64,000 nucleotides of DNA from the NCBI GenBank assembly GCA_963989385.1, contig OZ022505.1, forward strand, positions 56,051,737 to 56,115,736. The letters run 5' to 3'. The notes beneath the pieces are model-generated. The model saw nothing but the letters and a program-made list of their open reading frames with translations. It was not told the DNA's origin and searched no databases. The DNA comes from Ctena decussata. Lineage: Eukaryota > Mollusca > Bivalvia > Lucinida > Lucinidae. The translations under genes were made by a program, and so were the position numbers. Shown here piece after piece: positions 1 through 11,529 of this stretch (its first letter is position 1; each line of letters starts with the position of its first letter).

Positions 1-85
1 GGCGCAGTGGCTATAGCACTGGATTCATAATACTTTTGATTTGTGTGGACATAGGTTCGAGTCCCATTCTATCTATCTTTTTTTT
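1..85 (+). repeat. tRNA-like SINE head, cut by the window edge
   Basis: A box-A-like stretch (tggctatagcactgg) is followed by a box-B-like stretch (ggttcgagtccc) at tRNA-like spacing and then a T-rich tail. This is the layout of a tRNA-derived SINE head. Only one partial copy is visible, so the family is unknown. Confidence 0.4.
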
Positions 86-608
86 TTTGTTACTCAACTG
101 TGTATGTTAATTTTTATATATATACATTTTTTACTTATTTTTAATGAGTTATCTTTTATAATTTTATAATTTAAATCGAGTGTCGATGTGGTGTTCATTT
201 GAGTGGCATCACATAGAAAAAGATACGTTTATGTGCATATGGCAAATGCAAAAATCAGCCTGTGCAGCTGCATTATACTGATCAAATGCTTCAATTTTAC
301 TGCGTAGCTATTTCGCGAACAAGAAAAAAATCAGAATAGGCTGGTCAGTGCGCAGTCTTCCTTGAATAAAAAATGAAAAATGTTGTGTTATGTCAATATA
401 GTGCACTTTTTTAGCTGCACATAGATATTTTTTCAAACTTTGTTTATTCCAAAGCATTATCGACAGTGTTGAACATTTTTGTGCGGGAAACATTTTGAAC
501 AGCGCTCGTATTAGCTATAAATAGACTCCACTACTTCCGTCTGGTATAACAACTCGTTGCTTTCATACCAGCATGCCATACACCTGCTGTCACAGAAGGC
601 AGCCCTAG
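86..608. other. AT-rich spacer, no gene seen
   Basis: No coding exon is recognised. The part near 370-440 is an inverted copy of 5750-5845 (both carry the string gtgcact next to acataacacaac or its complement), so it belongs to a dispersed repeat. Confidence 0.5.
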
Positions 609-984
609 CCTCTTTGCCACAGTCTAAAGCTTCAGAGAAAGACTGCACTAACCTCTTTGCCACAGTCTAAAGCTTCAGAGAAAGACAGCACTAATCTCTT
701 TGTCACAGTCTAAAGCTTCAGAGAAACACAAAACTAACCTCTTTGCCACAGTCTAAGGTTTCAGAGACAAAACAGCACTAACCTCTTTGTCACAGTCTAA
801 AGCTTCAGAGAAAGACAACACTAACCTCTTTCCACAGTCTAAGGTTTCAGAGAAAAACAGCACTATCCTCTTTGCCACAGTCTAAAGCTTCAGAGAAAGA
901 CAACACTAACCTCTTTCCACAGTCTAAGGTTTCAGAGAAAGATAGCACTAACCTCTTTGCCACAGTCTAAAGCTTCAGAGAAAG
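609..984 (+). repeat. 43-bp minisatellite, about nine copies
   Basis: Each unit reads cctctttgccacagtctaaa followed by gcttcagagaaagacagcactaa. Units vary at a few positions (gcttcag or ggtttcag; loss of 'tg' in ctttccac). The array stops abruptly before a foldback MITE. Confidence 0.9.
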
Positions 985-1003
985 TGTTATAAAGGTGGGC
1001 GAG

Positions 1004-1247
1004 ACCCCAAGGTTATAAAACTATTTTCATGCTCAACTCAGCCGAGCATGAAATTTTCTCTGCTGATAAATATGAAAGTGCCAACTAATGTTGGCATTTT
1101 CATATTCATAAGCAGAGAAAATAACATACTCAGCAAAACTGAGCAAGAAAACAACTGTACTTATCAGCAATTTGCTATTTATTAGCAGGTAAAATTTCAT
1201 GCTCAGCTGAGTTGAGCATGAAAAAAGTTTTATAACCTCGGGGCCTG
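1004..1247. mobile_element. Foldback MITE family A, copy 1
   Basis: The ends are a near-perfect inverted pair (ccccaaggttataaaac and tataacctcggggcctg), followed by inverted blocks around catgctcaactcagc. Related copies lie at 3736-3984 and 11996-12242. The internal hairpin is in the opposite order here compared with the other two. No coding capacity. Confidence 0.85.
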
Positions 1248-1650
1248 GTTTACTTTCGAATCACCAGACAGAAAACAAGACAGAACACTGAAAAGATTAT
1301 TGTTATCTCGAAAATTTTATTTCGAGTTTCTCAAAAAGTTTAGCTTCTGAGTAATGAAGAGATATCGATCGATGAATGGAGACTTTAAACAAATCGCCTG
1401 TCACAGGGACATGGCAACATTGGCTTCCTTGTATAAAGTTGGCACATTTGAAAAGAGAACAAACTTGAGTGAGAAGTCAGTTGCTGCTTCCGGAAGAATT
1501 CAATTACTGAGTGCATTTGAACCAGAAGCTTTTCCAACGGTCAGTCTTTTAACACTTTCAGAGATATTGATCTTCAGCCATGTGCGTACAAACACAACTC
1601 AAATTAGTTTGCACGACTGCACAATTGTTTGTAGGATATGTTCATGCAAA

Positions 1651-1682
1651 GGGGGTGGGGGGCGGGGGGGGGGGGGGGGGGG
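1651..1682 (+). repeat. G-rich homopolymer tract
   Basis: Almost pure G with a 19-G run at 1664-1682, directly before a SINE-B copy. It could form a quadruplex and is also prone to assembly error. Confidence 0.8.
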
Positions 1683-2098
1683 CGATGGCGCTGGTTATAA
1701 CTTCCAATGACGGGGCGTCCTATATTTGGATAAATGTAGGGCAAGGGAATGCTGTGCTTGCAGTGGGTGGGGGCTTTTTTTAATTTACTTTTTCTTTTCT
1801 CCTTCCGCAAATTCAAGAAGGACAGTTGTCATTTGCTGGCGAAAGTATGTCCACTTATTACTGATTAACTGCTTAGGAGGGCTAAGCCTGCCCAGGAAGA
1901 GTGTGGCTAGGTAAACTGACCGTCCCGACATGACCATAGCTGTTTACCGTGGACGTAAAGCAATAAAACAACATACACCAACAACAACAACTCTCGTCTA
2001 TCATTTCTCTCTACTTTCTCCTACTCTCTGGGAGACGGCTTGATACAGACTGAAATACTGTCTCAAAGGGTCGTTTAACCCAGAGCAACCAACCAACA
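1683..2098 (+). mobile_element. SINE-B copy 1, interrupted by a Met-SINE piece
   Basis: The left part (gctggttataacttccaatg to the gcttgcagtgggtgg block) and the right part (tctatcatttctctctac to ctgtctcaaagggtcgttta, with a ccaaccaac tail) match uninterrupted copies at 6084-6285 and 62011-62229. The sequence at 1785-1990 is foreign to those copies. Confidence 0.75.
1785..1990 (+). mobile_element. Met-SINE, 5'-truncated, inside SINE-B
   Basis: It matches the 3' body of the full Met-SINE at 52675-52950: ctccttccgc, ggcgaaagtatgt, ctaagcctgcccaggaa, gaccgtcccgacatgacc, then an A/C-rich tail. The tRNA head is absent, as expected for 5' truncation during reverse transcription. Confidence 0.75.
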
Positions 2099-2241
2099 TC
2101 AAGCGAAAAACGAGAAACCTGATCAGACTTCACGGATGCAGGCGCATCTGAGATTTCACTGTTTGCCTATAGCTCAAGATACCTTTTACCGCGACAGCAA
2201 TAGGGCACCGCGACACCCTGTAATAATTTTATACAGTTTAA

Positions 2242-2488
2242 TTAACTCTTTCGGCGCCAAAGTCGCAAAAATGCGACTTTGCAAACAGCGTATATCCAGA
2301 TCAGCCGGCTCTTAAAAGAGCCGTCTGATCAGGATCTACACTGTTTGCCATTCTAATATGAACTTAAAAAGCCTGATTTTATGAAAAATGTCTTTAGATT
2401 GTTAAAATTTCCAATTACAAATCTGTCGTCTGATGATTTGAGCAGACGAAAATTTGTCGTCTGAAACATTTGGCGCCGAAAGAGTTAA
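2242..2488. mobile_element. TTAA-flanked MITE family P, copy 1
   Basis: It starts TTAACTCTTTCGGCGCCAAA and ends with the reverse complement. Other copies are at 6537-6734 and 23553-23791, the last inverted and closely similar inside. Ends in TTAA suggest piggyBac-type mobilisation. An inner hairpin carries the tgatcag/acactgtttgc module. Confidence 0.85.
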
Positions 2489-2610
2489 GGTATGTGGGTA
2501 TACCTCCATGTTTTCTTGCCATTTTTACGAAGGGAGTAACTTTTGTGATTTCTTGGTTTCTTTCTTGGTCTCTGGAGCATACAGGAGCAAATTAATTGCT
2601 TTGTTCATTA

Positions 2611-2726
2611 TTTGTTCAGGAGATGATTGATATAAGCGTTTTGCTTGTTTTCAAATCCTGTCATTTCAATTGTGTTAAATGCTGTTTCTAACATGTTACC
2701 TTTGATGAATAAATATTGTTTAAACC
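2611..2726 (+). mobile_element. LINE 3'-end fragment
   Basis: It contains the 3' terminus shared with the large LINE (aggagatg, ataagcgtt, and final aataaatattgtttaaacc). The same terminus sits at 54640-54755 and, inverted, at 31486-31605. Only the 3' UTR end remains. Confidence 0.65.
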
Positions 2727-3395
2727 AAGAGTATGCAAATGGCAAAGTTGCTTCCCTTGAATATTTGTTTCAGTATAGCCTTAAAAAGGAAATAAACAAA
2801 CAAACGCCGCATTTTAATCGCATTTAGTAATTTAATGTTGAATAGTTTCAGCAGAAAAACACCACTTAAGCTAGGGATAAAGACTAACAATTACTCGTAG
2901 GGGCCCAGACTGCAAACATTCAGTATTTAGGACTTTGGATATTTTCTCTAAAATTCAGGGCCCAGTCCATACTTTATGGGGCCATGGGCTCGATGTTGAT
3001 AAGACGTTGTTTGAATAACGATAATAATACAATAATAAATCTGCATAGATTGAATATGCAAAGACACAAAGTTTGGTTTTGAAAATATAACAGTTGTTTA
3101 AAACAGTTTAAAGCAGTTTCCTACCAGGCACAACGCGCGAAAATGACGTCTTGACGTGGCGCCGAATTCGAAACATGTTTCCAATGCACTTCTTCTGTTC
3201 ATATCGCACTTTAGGCTACAGCTGCAGGCCCGGATCCAGACCACCACGTACTGGTGGGGCTCTGGATAAGTGGTGGGGCTGAGAGTTGCCGAGATGTGGG
3301 GAGGGGGGAGGGGGAGGTGAGGGGGGCCTTGAAAATATTTTACATCATTAGGGATCAATTTGATGAGATTTTTTGATAATGTCCTTTTAGCCCTG
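2727..3395. other. Spacer, no gene seen
   Basis: Nothing coding is supported. Short open frames here overlap G/C-rich low-complexity stretches (3296-3325). Confidence 0.4.
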
Positions 3396-3469
3396 AAATA
3401 TATGTTGTGACATCTCATTAGAATCGCCTCGACAAGGCGATTCTAATGAGATGTCACACCATATATTTG
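3396..3469. mobile_element. Foldback family F, core hairpin
   Basis: The arms atatgttgtgacatctcatt and its complement surround gaatcgcctcga/caaggcgattc. The same tgttgtgac...gaggggtcacaacat core occurs at 26425-26626 and 37090-37291. Confidence 0.75.
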
Positions 3470-3735
3470 AATCTAACCGCATGAATAAATTATCTGAAAC
3501 TGTCATAAGATACTCCTTATTATCTTGAGGCCTACATATTATACATAACACAGAGGCCCAGATGGCGGGGCTGAAGCCCCAAAGCCCACCCCCTGGATCC
3601 GGGGTTGAGCTGCCTCCTTTAATGAAAACAAATCCATATCAAGATTTGAAGGCCAGCCCTGTGTCTCAGTTTCTACCATCCCGATGCCTTTATCAATTTT
3701 CAAAAGTTTATCACGTTTTTAGCACCAAACCGCTT

Positions 3736-3984
3736 CAGGCCCCGAGGTTATAAAACATTTTTTATGCCCAACTCAGCTGAGCATGAACTTTTAAAAAGGT
3801 AAAAAATAGCAAATTACTGATAAGTTCAGCTGATTTCTTGCTCAGTTTAGCTGAGTTGTGTAATTTTCTCTGCTTATGAATATGAAAATGCCAACAAATG
3901 TTGGCATTTTCATATTTATCAGCAGAGAAAATTCCATGCTCAGCTGAGTTGAGCACGAAAAAAGTTTTATAACCTCGGGGCCTG
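3736..3984. mobile_element. Foldback MITE family A, copy 2
   Basis: The ends are caggccccgaggttataaaa and its inverted match. An inner hairpin is built on aaaatgccaacaaatgttgg. Noncoding. Confidence 0.88.
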
Positions 3985-4640
3985 GTCTCATCGCGCGAAA
4001 AACGGGATCAAGGTGACCTACTTAAATGGAACTCAGCTCCTTGTCAAGTTTTCGAAGTCTGCTTGTACCCCAGCTTTGATATGAACTCGGGGTTTACAGC
4101 CCCACCACCACATCAGTCATATGACAATGAAGACCTCGCTTTAAATCTCAGCTGAAAGACCGGAAGAGCGGGTGATCGAATCTGCAATCCCTGGATTGGT
4201 GGCCTAGTGTGTAAACAACCCTAGTAGGTACATGACGTCTTAATGACGTCGTACCGACATCGATGCGACGTAATGACGTCGCATGGATGTGTGTCCACTG
4301 GGACAAGACCATCACCACTCCCACATGAGTCGTAACAATTTCAAACTCAATCGGTGGATGGACAAAAGGTCACCTCGATATGTTTTTGTGAAAATCAACC
4401 TTCTGTCGAGTTTGGAGTTTGGCTTTTGCTTCCATATATCTGCGTCACTTTAAGCATCTGACCTTTCAACTGTCCAACTGTCGAAGGTCAGTTCTCATGA
4501 AACTAGGTCACAGTGAGCTACTACCGTGAAAATTTATACCTTATCAAGGTTTTGCGAAGTCTCTCTGCTTCAATAAGCTCCAGACCTTACAAACTTCATC
4601 AGTGGCTACCCTAAACTGCCCCAGGTCACATCCAAGATCG
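3985..4640. other. Spacer with a TGACGTC cluster
   Basis: No gene seen. At 4231-4283, three TGACGTC-type sites and related inverted copies lie within about 50 bp (catgacgtcttaatgacgtc, then taatgacgtcgcat). These resemble CREB/ATF sites, but function is unknown. Confidence 0.45.
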
Positions 4641-5095
4641 ATGGATGGATGACTTGCGATTTTCGTTGGTTGGTTGATTTGATGCTTAACGTCCACGGTA
4701 AACAACTAAGGTCATGTCGGGACGGTCAGTTAACCTAACCACACTATTCCTGGGCAGGCTTAGACCTCCTAAGCGGTTAACCAGTACTAAGTGCACATAC
4801 TTTCGCCAGTACCTGACAACTGCCCTTCTTGAATCAGCGGAAGGAGAAACGAAAGTATGTGGCCAGACCGGGATTCGAACCCAGGACCTCTGACTTACGA
4901 GTCAGGTGCCCTACCGATTTTCGTATTTTTTAAGAATTTTGCAGTCATATCAGGACGATGGGTCGGTGATAATGAAAGGCTGTGTGCAATGGAACCCCGT
5001 ATACGATTGGAAAGATTCCCGCATACAGCGAAGCTCGAATCCGGGATCGCTATATCAGTAGGTCAGCCCTTAACCTACTGAGCTACCAGGGCTCC
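4641..5095 (-). mobile_element. S1 SINE (tRNA-headed), split by a Met-SINE
   Basis: Read on the minus strand, the tRNA-like head (ggagccctggtagctcagta) is at the 5095 end and the atggatggatgacttgcg tail at 4641. The body is split at 4667-4914. Other S1 copies lie at 16720-16912, 30066-30265 and 59811-60019. Confidence 0.85.
4667..4914 (-). mobile_element. Met-SINE nested in S1, with target duplication
   Basis: A near-full-length Met-SINE on the minus strand, from a tRNA-like head (gtgccagaccgggattcga region read in reverse) to a ttggttggttgattt tail. The 10-bp target duplication cgattttcgt occurs at 4657-4666 and 4915-4924, proving insertion into the older S1 copy. Confidence 0.9.
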
Positions 5096-6083
5096 CAAGC
5101 CCCCAACTCCTTTAATCTGTCCGAGCCACTTTATGGGACTCGGTGCGGCAAAGGCACATACACCTATGGAAGCCTGGCGCTTATGAAGGAAGCTCAGATT
5201 CAGTGTTGAAAGCGAAAACCTGACAGGTTCAAATAAGTAAAATAAATAAATAAATTTATGAATAAATAAAAAAAAAAAAAAGATGCTGGGACCAATCATT
5301 TTGGGAGATGGCCAGAAACAGTTCTGTATATGCACTGATGGAGTTTCAATGGGGCCAAGTGGAGCCTCGGTAGCTCAGTGGATTAAACGTTGGCCTGACA
5401 GGGTTCGAATTAAAAAAACAACAACAATCCGTCGTCCCCAACAATTCTCCTCACCTCGATATAGTCACGCACGGTACTGAAAATTCAGTTTTTGGATGTA
5501 GGGTAGTATTAAGTTGTAAAACATGACCGCACTAATATTTCTCTGATTTTCCTACAAAATATATCGAAAGATTTGTAAGATATTGTAGAATACAAGGATA
5601 ACACAACGTTTTTTACTTTAGATCCGTGCATTAAGAAAAACTTACAAAACTGAGTAATTTTTTGCTCATTTTCTCTATTTTCCCTATATACTATTAGGAA
5701 ATGATGGCCATATTAATCAGAGCAAAAATGACCGCATTAAATGTAATCTTAAAAGTTTGAAAAAAATATCTATGTGCAACTAAAAAAGTGCACTATATTG
5801 ACATAACACAACATTTTTCATTTTTTATTCAAGGAAGACAAACAAAGAGAAAAACTGTCAATGTCCTGTCTAATTTAATGCTATTTCAAGCCCACGCGAT
5901 ATCGTCGTTTACAGGTAGATTATACGGGGCTGAGGAAAAAAGTTGCCCATGTTTACAACTGACGGGATTTCAGAAAGTCTTTTATTATCACCATCATATT
6001 GTCCTGATGTGACTGAAATACTTTTCAATGGGACGTAAAATCGCAGTTCGTTCGTCCATCCATCCACCCGAGGTGGGTGGGTG
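5096..6083. other. Spacer with repeat fragments
   Basis: No gene seen. 5230-5280 is A/T-rich simple sequence. 5360-5410 is a lone S1-type tRNA-like head (ggagcctcggtagctcagtg ... gggttcgaat). 5750-5845 is the inverted partner of the repeat near 370-440. Confidence 0.5.
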
Positions 6084-6285
6084 GCGCGTTGGTGCTGTTT
6101 ATAACTTCCAGTACTGGGGCGTCCTATTGATTTGGATGATAGTACGGCAAAGGCCTATTGTGCTCGCAGTAGGTGTGGGTGTGGGTTGTTTGGACATTTT
6201 TCTCTTGTCTATCATTTCTCTTTTCTTTCTCCCTCTCTTTGGGAGAACCCCAAAACAACCAACCAAACAACCCATCCACCCACCC
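6084..6285 (+). mobile_element. SINE-B copy 2
   Basis: It shares tttataacttccagt, gcctattgtgctcgcagtag and tctatcatttctcttttct with the copy at 62011, and ends in a ccaaccaaac tail. Its terminal block is shorter than at 62011. Confidence 0.75.
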
Positions 6286-6389
6286 ATCTCAAAACTGATA
6301 ATTTTAGTGAAATGCTTGTTGAGTATCTAGAGCTATGTTTTCATGTGAATATAAATTGCCCTTTACTATTTGAAGCTAACTGTGGGTGA

Positions 6390-7530
6390 AATTGCAAACA
6401 GTGTAGATCCAGTTCAGACTGCCCAAGTGCAGTCTGATCCTGACCTGCAGTGTTCTGTCATCTGTCATACTATCCACATTAAGTACGGTAACTGAAGAAA
6501 AGGAATTGCCATTTTTACTAAAATCTATTATTAACCTTAACCCTTAAAGCGCCAAAACAATTGTTGAATTTGCAAACAGTGTAGATCCAAATTATGAGCC
6601 ACCTCATCTGGATCTACACTGTTTGCCCATACTCTTTGAATTCTCAATATGATATAGCTTGGACAAAACATTTTTTTTTCAAATTTCTGCAGACGTAAAT
6701 TTTGTCGTCTGCTTTTTGGCGCATTAAGGGTTAAAGTGAGAGAGTGAGCAGGATGAACAAAGTTCATATTACGCTTACAAACATAGCAGGCCAATCAATC
6801 ATTTATCCTTTTTTTTCTGTCAGTACAAAAAGATTCCATATCGTATTCAGGGTAAAAGGTTTCTTTATGTAATACATTTTTCAATAGAATGGAATTGTCT
6901 CAAGCGAATAATGGAACAGTCAATGTCAAACATAAAGGGGAGAAAGCTAACACTGAATGAATAGTAAACTCTCATCGATACCCCTTTTCTAACTAATGGA
7001 CTTATATGGGCTGGTCCATTTCATAAATTTGGTGTGAACGGTTATCATGAAGGATTTAAACAATCTTGTTATTGCCTCTTTTCTAAATAATGGACTTATC
7101 CAAGTTCAACAATGGAACGGCCAATATCAGATTCATAGGGATGGCAGCTTGTCATGTGGAAGAGTCCATTTCTGATATTTAGGGGTGCAATCTTGTTGAA
7201 TAACGAGACGATCCCTTTTGGTGGTTTGTCCAAATAGAAACATGGAAGAATCAATTTCAGAAAACTTGGGATGATAACTAGTTAGACGGATTACAGAAAT
7301 CATATCATCATCCATTTTATGAATTATGAACTGATCCAATTAGCATGGAAGGGTCAATTTCAGGTATTTATGAGTGAAATAATAGACTTCCCCAATGCAT
7401 GGTGAAATGTGCTCAGTTTTTTGGGGTTTTTTTTGTGAGTTCATGCTACCTTGCCTTATTTTGAGGGATTAGAGAAATCATTCGTCATGACCTATTATGC
7501 GCCTGATAAGTGTTCAATCACTGAGCTCAC
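6390..7530 (+). repeat. Old dispersed repeat R1, copy 1
   Basis: Matching blocks recur in the same order at 59735-61545: gtacggtaactga, aaaggggagaaagct, ccccttttc...aatgg, tgtggaagagtccatttctg, gataagtgttcaa. It is clearly diverged and noncoding. Each copy carries insertions the other lacks. Confidence 0.65.
6537..6734. mobile_element. TTAA-flanked MITE family P, diverged copy
   Basis: It starts TTAACCCTTAAAGCGCCAAA and ends with the inverted match ggcgcattaagggttaa. The inner hairpin has gtagatccaaat ... atctggatctac. The R1 partner at 60 kb lacks this insert. Confidence 0.85.
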
Positions 7531-8204
7531 AAAACCTGAGCCACAACATTTGATTACAAACAATGTGGCATTGGTGAGAAGCAAATGATCTGATCAGTCT
7601 GCACTTGAGTGCAGTCTGTTCTGAGCTTCTACTTGACACATGAGCTTCCAATGGAATTGGCCCAAACCATACAGCCAACAGTAAGGTGGAAATAGACACG
7701 GTGAAAAAAGTATCCACATTTTTGAAAGTCACATGTGGCTCACAGGGACAGGGCCGGTTACAGTCGGGGGGGGAGGGGTTTAGTCGTAGCTTTATTCCTA
7801 GTGAAAATTCAACGCTGGTACAACGTCTACCCTACGTTTGCCAAACGTCATTGACGTTTCTGAATGTTGAGTCAACGTGGTCCAAACAACGCGTACTAAC
7901 TCGGCGGTGGCGAACATGTCATACGTCGACTATCACTTGCCGGAGTTCTTGTATTGTTACGAGGGGTTCTGGGTACGTGATCAGTAGGGCCACGATTTTA
8001 TTCTCGTCTGTGGCATTTGTGAGGTGGTACCGAGGTGGAAGGGGCACAGAGATAGTGATGGCTGAGTTGCTTCCCCTGAAGGGGAGTCTGATTTTGTGAC
8101 TTCCTGTTTGTTTCTTTTGGCAGTGTGATTCTTTCGAGGAGGTCTGCTCTGGAGAAAAGAATATGCTCAAAGGGGACCAAATTATTTTCTTTGAGAGTTG
8201 GCCC
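7531..8204. other. Spacer, no gene seen
   Basis: A 137-codon open frame runs across 7686-8099 but has no recognisable domain and crosses a G-rich tract near 7767. It is not annotated as a gene. Confidence 0.4.
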
Positions 8205-8534
8205 CTGCAAAGTTTCAGAATGATTCATGAAAAGCTGTAGGAGGACTTGGGCACGCAAGGTCTATACTATCAATAGGTCTTCAGATCTGGCAAAATGACT
8301 AAGTTCATAAAGAGAAAATAGTAGTAAAATATTATCCAACCATCAACCCTGAATCACATGCATATCTACAGACCATGAGACAGAAACCTGCAAAGTTTCA
8401 TAACGATTCAAGAAAAGCTGTAGGAGGAGTTGCGCACACAAGGTATATACTCATAAAGTCTTCTGGTGCTGAAAAATGACTAAGTTTTGCAAAGCGAAAA
8501 AAGTTATTTTAGAAGAAACATTAAGGCACATACA

Positions 8535-8692
8535 TTTCTCCCACCTTTGCCTATATAAGATAGGCTCTCAGCTCATATAAGAAACTTCTTTCTCCCACCT
8601 TTGCATATAAGATAGGCCTTCAGCTCATATAAGAAACTTCTTTCTCCCACCTTTGCCTATATAAGATAGGCTGTCAGCTCATATAAGAAATT
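8535..8692 (+). repeat. 52-54 bp tandem repeat, three copies
   Basis: Units begin tttctcccacctttgc and contain ataagatagg and agctcatataagaaa. Starts are at 8535, 8589 and 8641. Confidence 0.85.
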
Positions 8693-8698
8693 TCTATC

Positions 8699-9901
8699 TT
8701 ATACCTGGCAACATCTTTCTTATATTAGCAACCAGACCGTTTCATTTTTTGACTAATATTTTAATTTCAAATGAACAAAATGGACACGCAAGCATGTCGG
8801 ATGACGTTTGATAGCAGATCATGGGTTTGTGACGTCACTCAATTTTAATGACGTCACTAAAAACCGGTTAAAAACGTCGCTAGCAAACTTGACGCGCGTG
8901 ACGTGGGAGGCTAAGTTGCATTTTGTTTTCGCCCTCTGGAAGATAAAATAGTCCACATATCGTGTTTTCCGTCTAATTTTGAGGTGCAAACTGTGTTTAC
9001 ACCCATTTAAGGATCCGATAAACACACTTGGCTGTTCAAAATTTACTTCAGATCATTGGTTAAAAAGTTAGAATTCTCCTGTTCTAAAGCCTAATCCGAC
9101 TTGAGGTTTAAAATCCGCTTACAGTGGGAGAAAAATAATCCATCATGAGCCAGTCTATGTAGGATGGGTAAATCTCACCATCGGGGTCGGAATTTCAACA
9201 AGGGACTCGGCAAGCCTCGTCCATTGGCGAAATTCCGACCACTCGGGTAAGATTTCTCTATCTTACATGGACACTCATGATGGATTGTTATAATCTTACA
9301 CCTGGCAACATCTTTCTTATATTAGCAACCAGACTTTTTCAATTTTTGACTAATATTTTAATTTAAAATGAACAAAATGGACACGCAAACGTCTCGGATG
9401 ACGTTTGAAAGTAGATCATAGGTTTGTGACGTCACTAAATTTTAATGACGTCACTAAAACCGGTCATTAACGTCGCTAGCACACTTGACGCGCGTGACCT
9501 GAGTGGCTAAGTTGCATTTTGATTTTGCCCTCTGAAAGAAAAAAATAGTCCACATATCGTGTTTTCCGTCTATTTTTTAGGTGCAAACATTTAGGTGCAA
9601 ACTATGTTTACACCCAATTAAGGACCCGATAAACACACTGGGCTGCTCAAAATTTACTTCGGATCACTGGTTAAAAAGGTGAAATTTTCCTGTTCTGAAG
9701 CTCAATCCGACCTGAGGTTTAAAATCCGCTAACAGTGGGAAAAAATAATCCATCATGAGCCAGTCCGTGTAGGATAGGGAAATTTCACCCTCTGGGTCGG
9801 AATTTCAACCAGGGACTCAGCCTCGTCCCTGGTTGAAATTCCGACCCCTCGGGTGAGATTTCCCTATCCTACATGGACACTCATGATGGATTGTTATAAT
9901 C
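8699..9901 (+). repeat. Direct duplication of a 597-bp unit carrying a hairpin MITE
   Basis: Unit 1 begins ttatacctggcaacatcttt and unit 2 begins ttacacctggcaacatcttt at 9296. They stay alignable to tgatggattgttataat. Each ends in a foldback hairpin (9133-9294 and 9744-9900) with arms aataatccatcatgag and its complement, and each holds TGACGTCA-like sites (tgtgacgtcact, aatgacgtcact). Confidence 0.85.
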
Positions 9902-9953
9902 TACAGACCAGGACAAAGAAGACTGCATAGTTCCAGAATGATTCATGAAAATA

Positions 9954-11529
9954 TACTGGACAAAAAAGTTAGGGATCAAATATTTGACTGTAGCTTGAAT
10001 CATGAAATATAAATTTTCCAAAAACAATTTTCTTCCGTTCAATACAGCTGTCAAAGCCGCAAAGGACTGCATGAAAAATATTGGAATCGGATCACGTGAC
10101 ACACCAGTAGAACCGAATAAACAGACGTACCCCCAAAATTGAAGTGAAAATTTGCATTACCACAAATTCGAATACCATGACTCTTGGCTTTAACCATGCA
10201 AAACAATTTCAGTGCTCATCGTTACCTCCGGAGGTCTGAATAACTGCATAATAGCTACTCGGTACCCTTTTGGTAAAGGCTAGAGGCTCATTTGAGGACT
10301 CGTTTGCCATTTGTCATGAAAAGCCTGAATTAGCTCTCCAGGAGTTTCCTGAAGCTTCTGGTGATTAGAATTGGTGTGTTATAACATCTGGCAAGCATGT
10401 TCAATCAGATTTATAACTTGTGATCGACTAGACTTGCCCATACAGACGTTAGTTTCTGTCCCAAGCTACTGGTTTATCACAATAACACTGTGAGGATGCG
10501 CATGTTTTGTCCATTAAAATGATTTAATGGACCAAATTAAGCGAAAACGGTTAGAAACAGACTTTACACAGCTAATTTCCGCGCTTGCATGCTGGTTATG
10601 AAGCCAGGATTTGTGCGATTCCATGGAAATGCGAGGCGACAGTCGACAAAAAGTAACTCAATTTGGGAGCTGGGTCATTGGACCCATGTTCTTTTCACAG
10701 ATGAGTCCAGATTTTTATGAAGATATCCACGATGATAGGAGAAGGGTTTGACGCCTGCCAGGTACACGTCATGTAGACTATAAATCAAATCATGTTGTGG
10801 AACATGTTGACCATGACATGTCTGAAGAAGGGTGAGTAATGGTATGGTTCGGTAGCTGAATTGGCAGCTGTGTGGACTTGGGCATGCTAAACAGAGGCTC
10901 TCTGATTGGTGTTCGAGCTAGGAATGACATGTTTTGTCCAATTACGAGACCGTTTGCTAAAGATTTTGGCGATAAAATCATCGAATCACAGGGCAAATGT
11001 GGTGGACCAGTATCTAGCGACAGAAACAATCGCCCCCACTGAGATGTCAATTTGATCAAAAGTTTTAAATTCGATTGAGCATGCTTTGGACATGTTACAC
11101 CGCCAATTCTGACCACGAGAGGCTTCCTGAAAGTCAAGAAGAGCTTATTCAGGCCTTTCGTGAAAAATGGCAAAAGAGTCCCTAAAATGGGCCTCTGAGG
11201 ATTAACCAGAAGCATACCGAGTGGCTTTCATGCAATTATTCAGGCCCTTAGAGGTCACTCTGAGAGCTGAAAATGATTTTGAATGGATAAAAGCACAAAT
11301 AATGGACATTCATTTTTGTGTATATGCCAATTTTCACTTTGAATTTTGGGGTATGCCTGTTTATTCATTCCTGCTGATGTGTCACGTGAGCAGATTCCAA
11401 TATGTCTCATGCAATCTTTTGCAGCGTTGTTAGATGTTTTCAACAGAAGAAAATGATTTTTTGAAAATTATTTTATTCAATATAAAAATTTCAGTCTAAT
11501 GTTTGATCCTTAACTATTTTTGTCCAGTA
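9954..11529 (+). mobile_element. Tc1/mariner-type transposon, decayed
   Basis: The inverted ends TACTGGACAAAAA and TTTTTGTCCAGTA are flanked by TA on both sides (9952-9953 and 11530-11531), and the terminal blocks extend to ggatcaaa. At 1576 bp it is the usual Tc1 size. It sits inside an R2 repeat copy and contains a broken Tc1 transposase. Confidence 0.88.
10300..11230 (+). pseudogene. Tc1-like transposase remnant
   Basis: Conserved DD34E transposase motifs survive in different frames. A VLFTDESRF motif at 10688-10714 holds the second catalytic Asp region. A NSIEHALDMLHRQ motif at 11068-11106 is the family's N-P-IEH-WD box around the catalytic Glu, with Trp changed to Leu. Stops and frameshifts separate the motifs, so no protein is made. 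The ends are approximate. Confidence 0.75.

Noticed and set aside
1354..1710. 118-codon frame before the G tract
   Set aside because: Ends in poly-Gly from a homopolymer; no family resemblance or exon signals.
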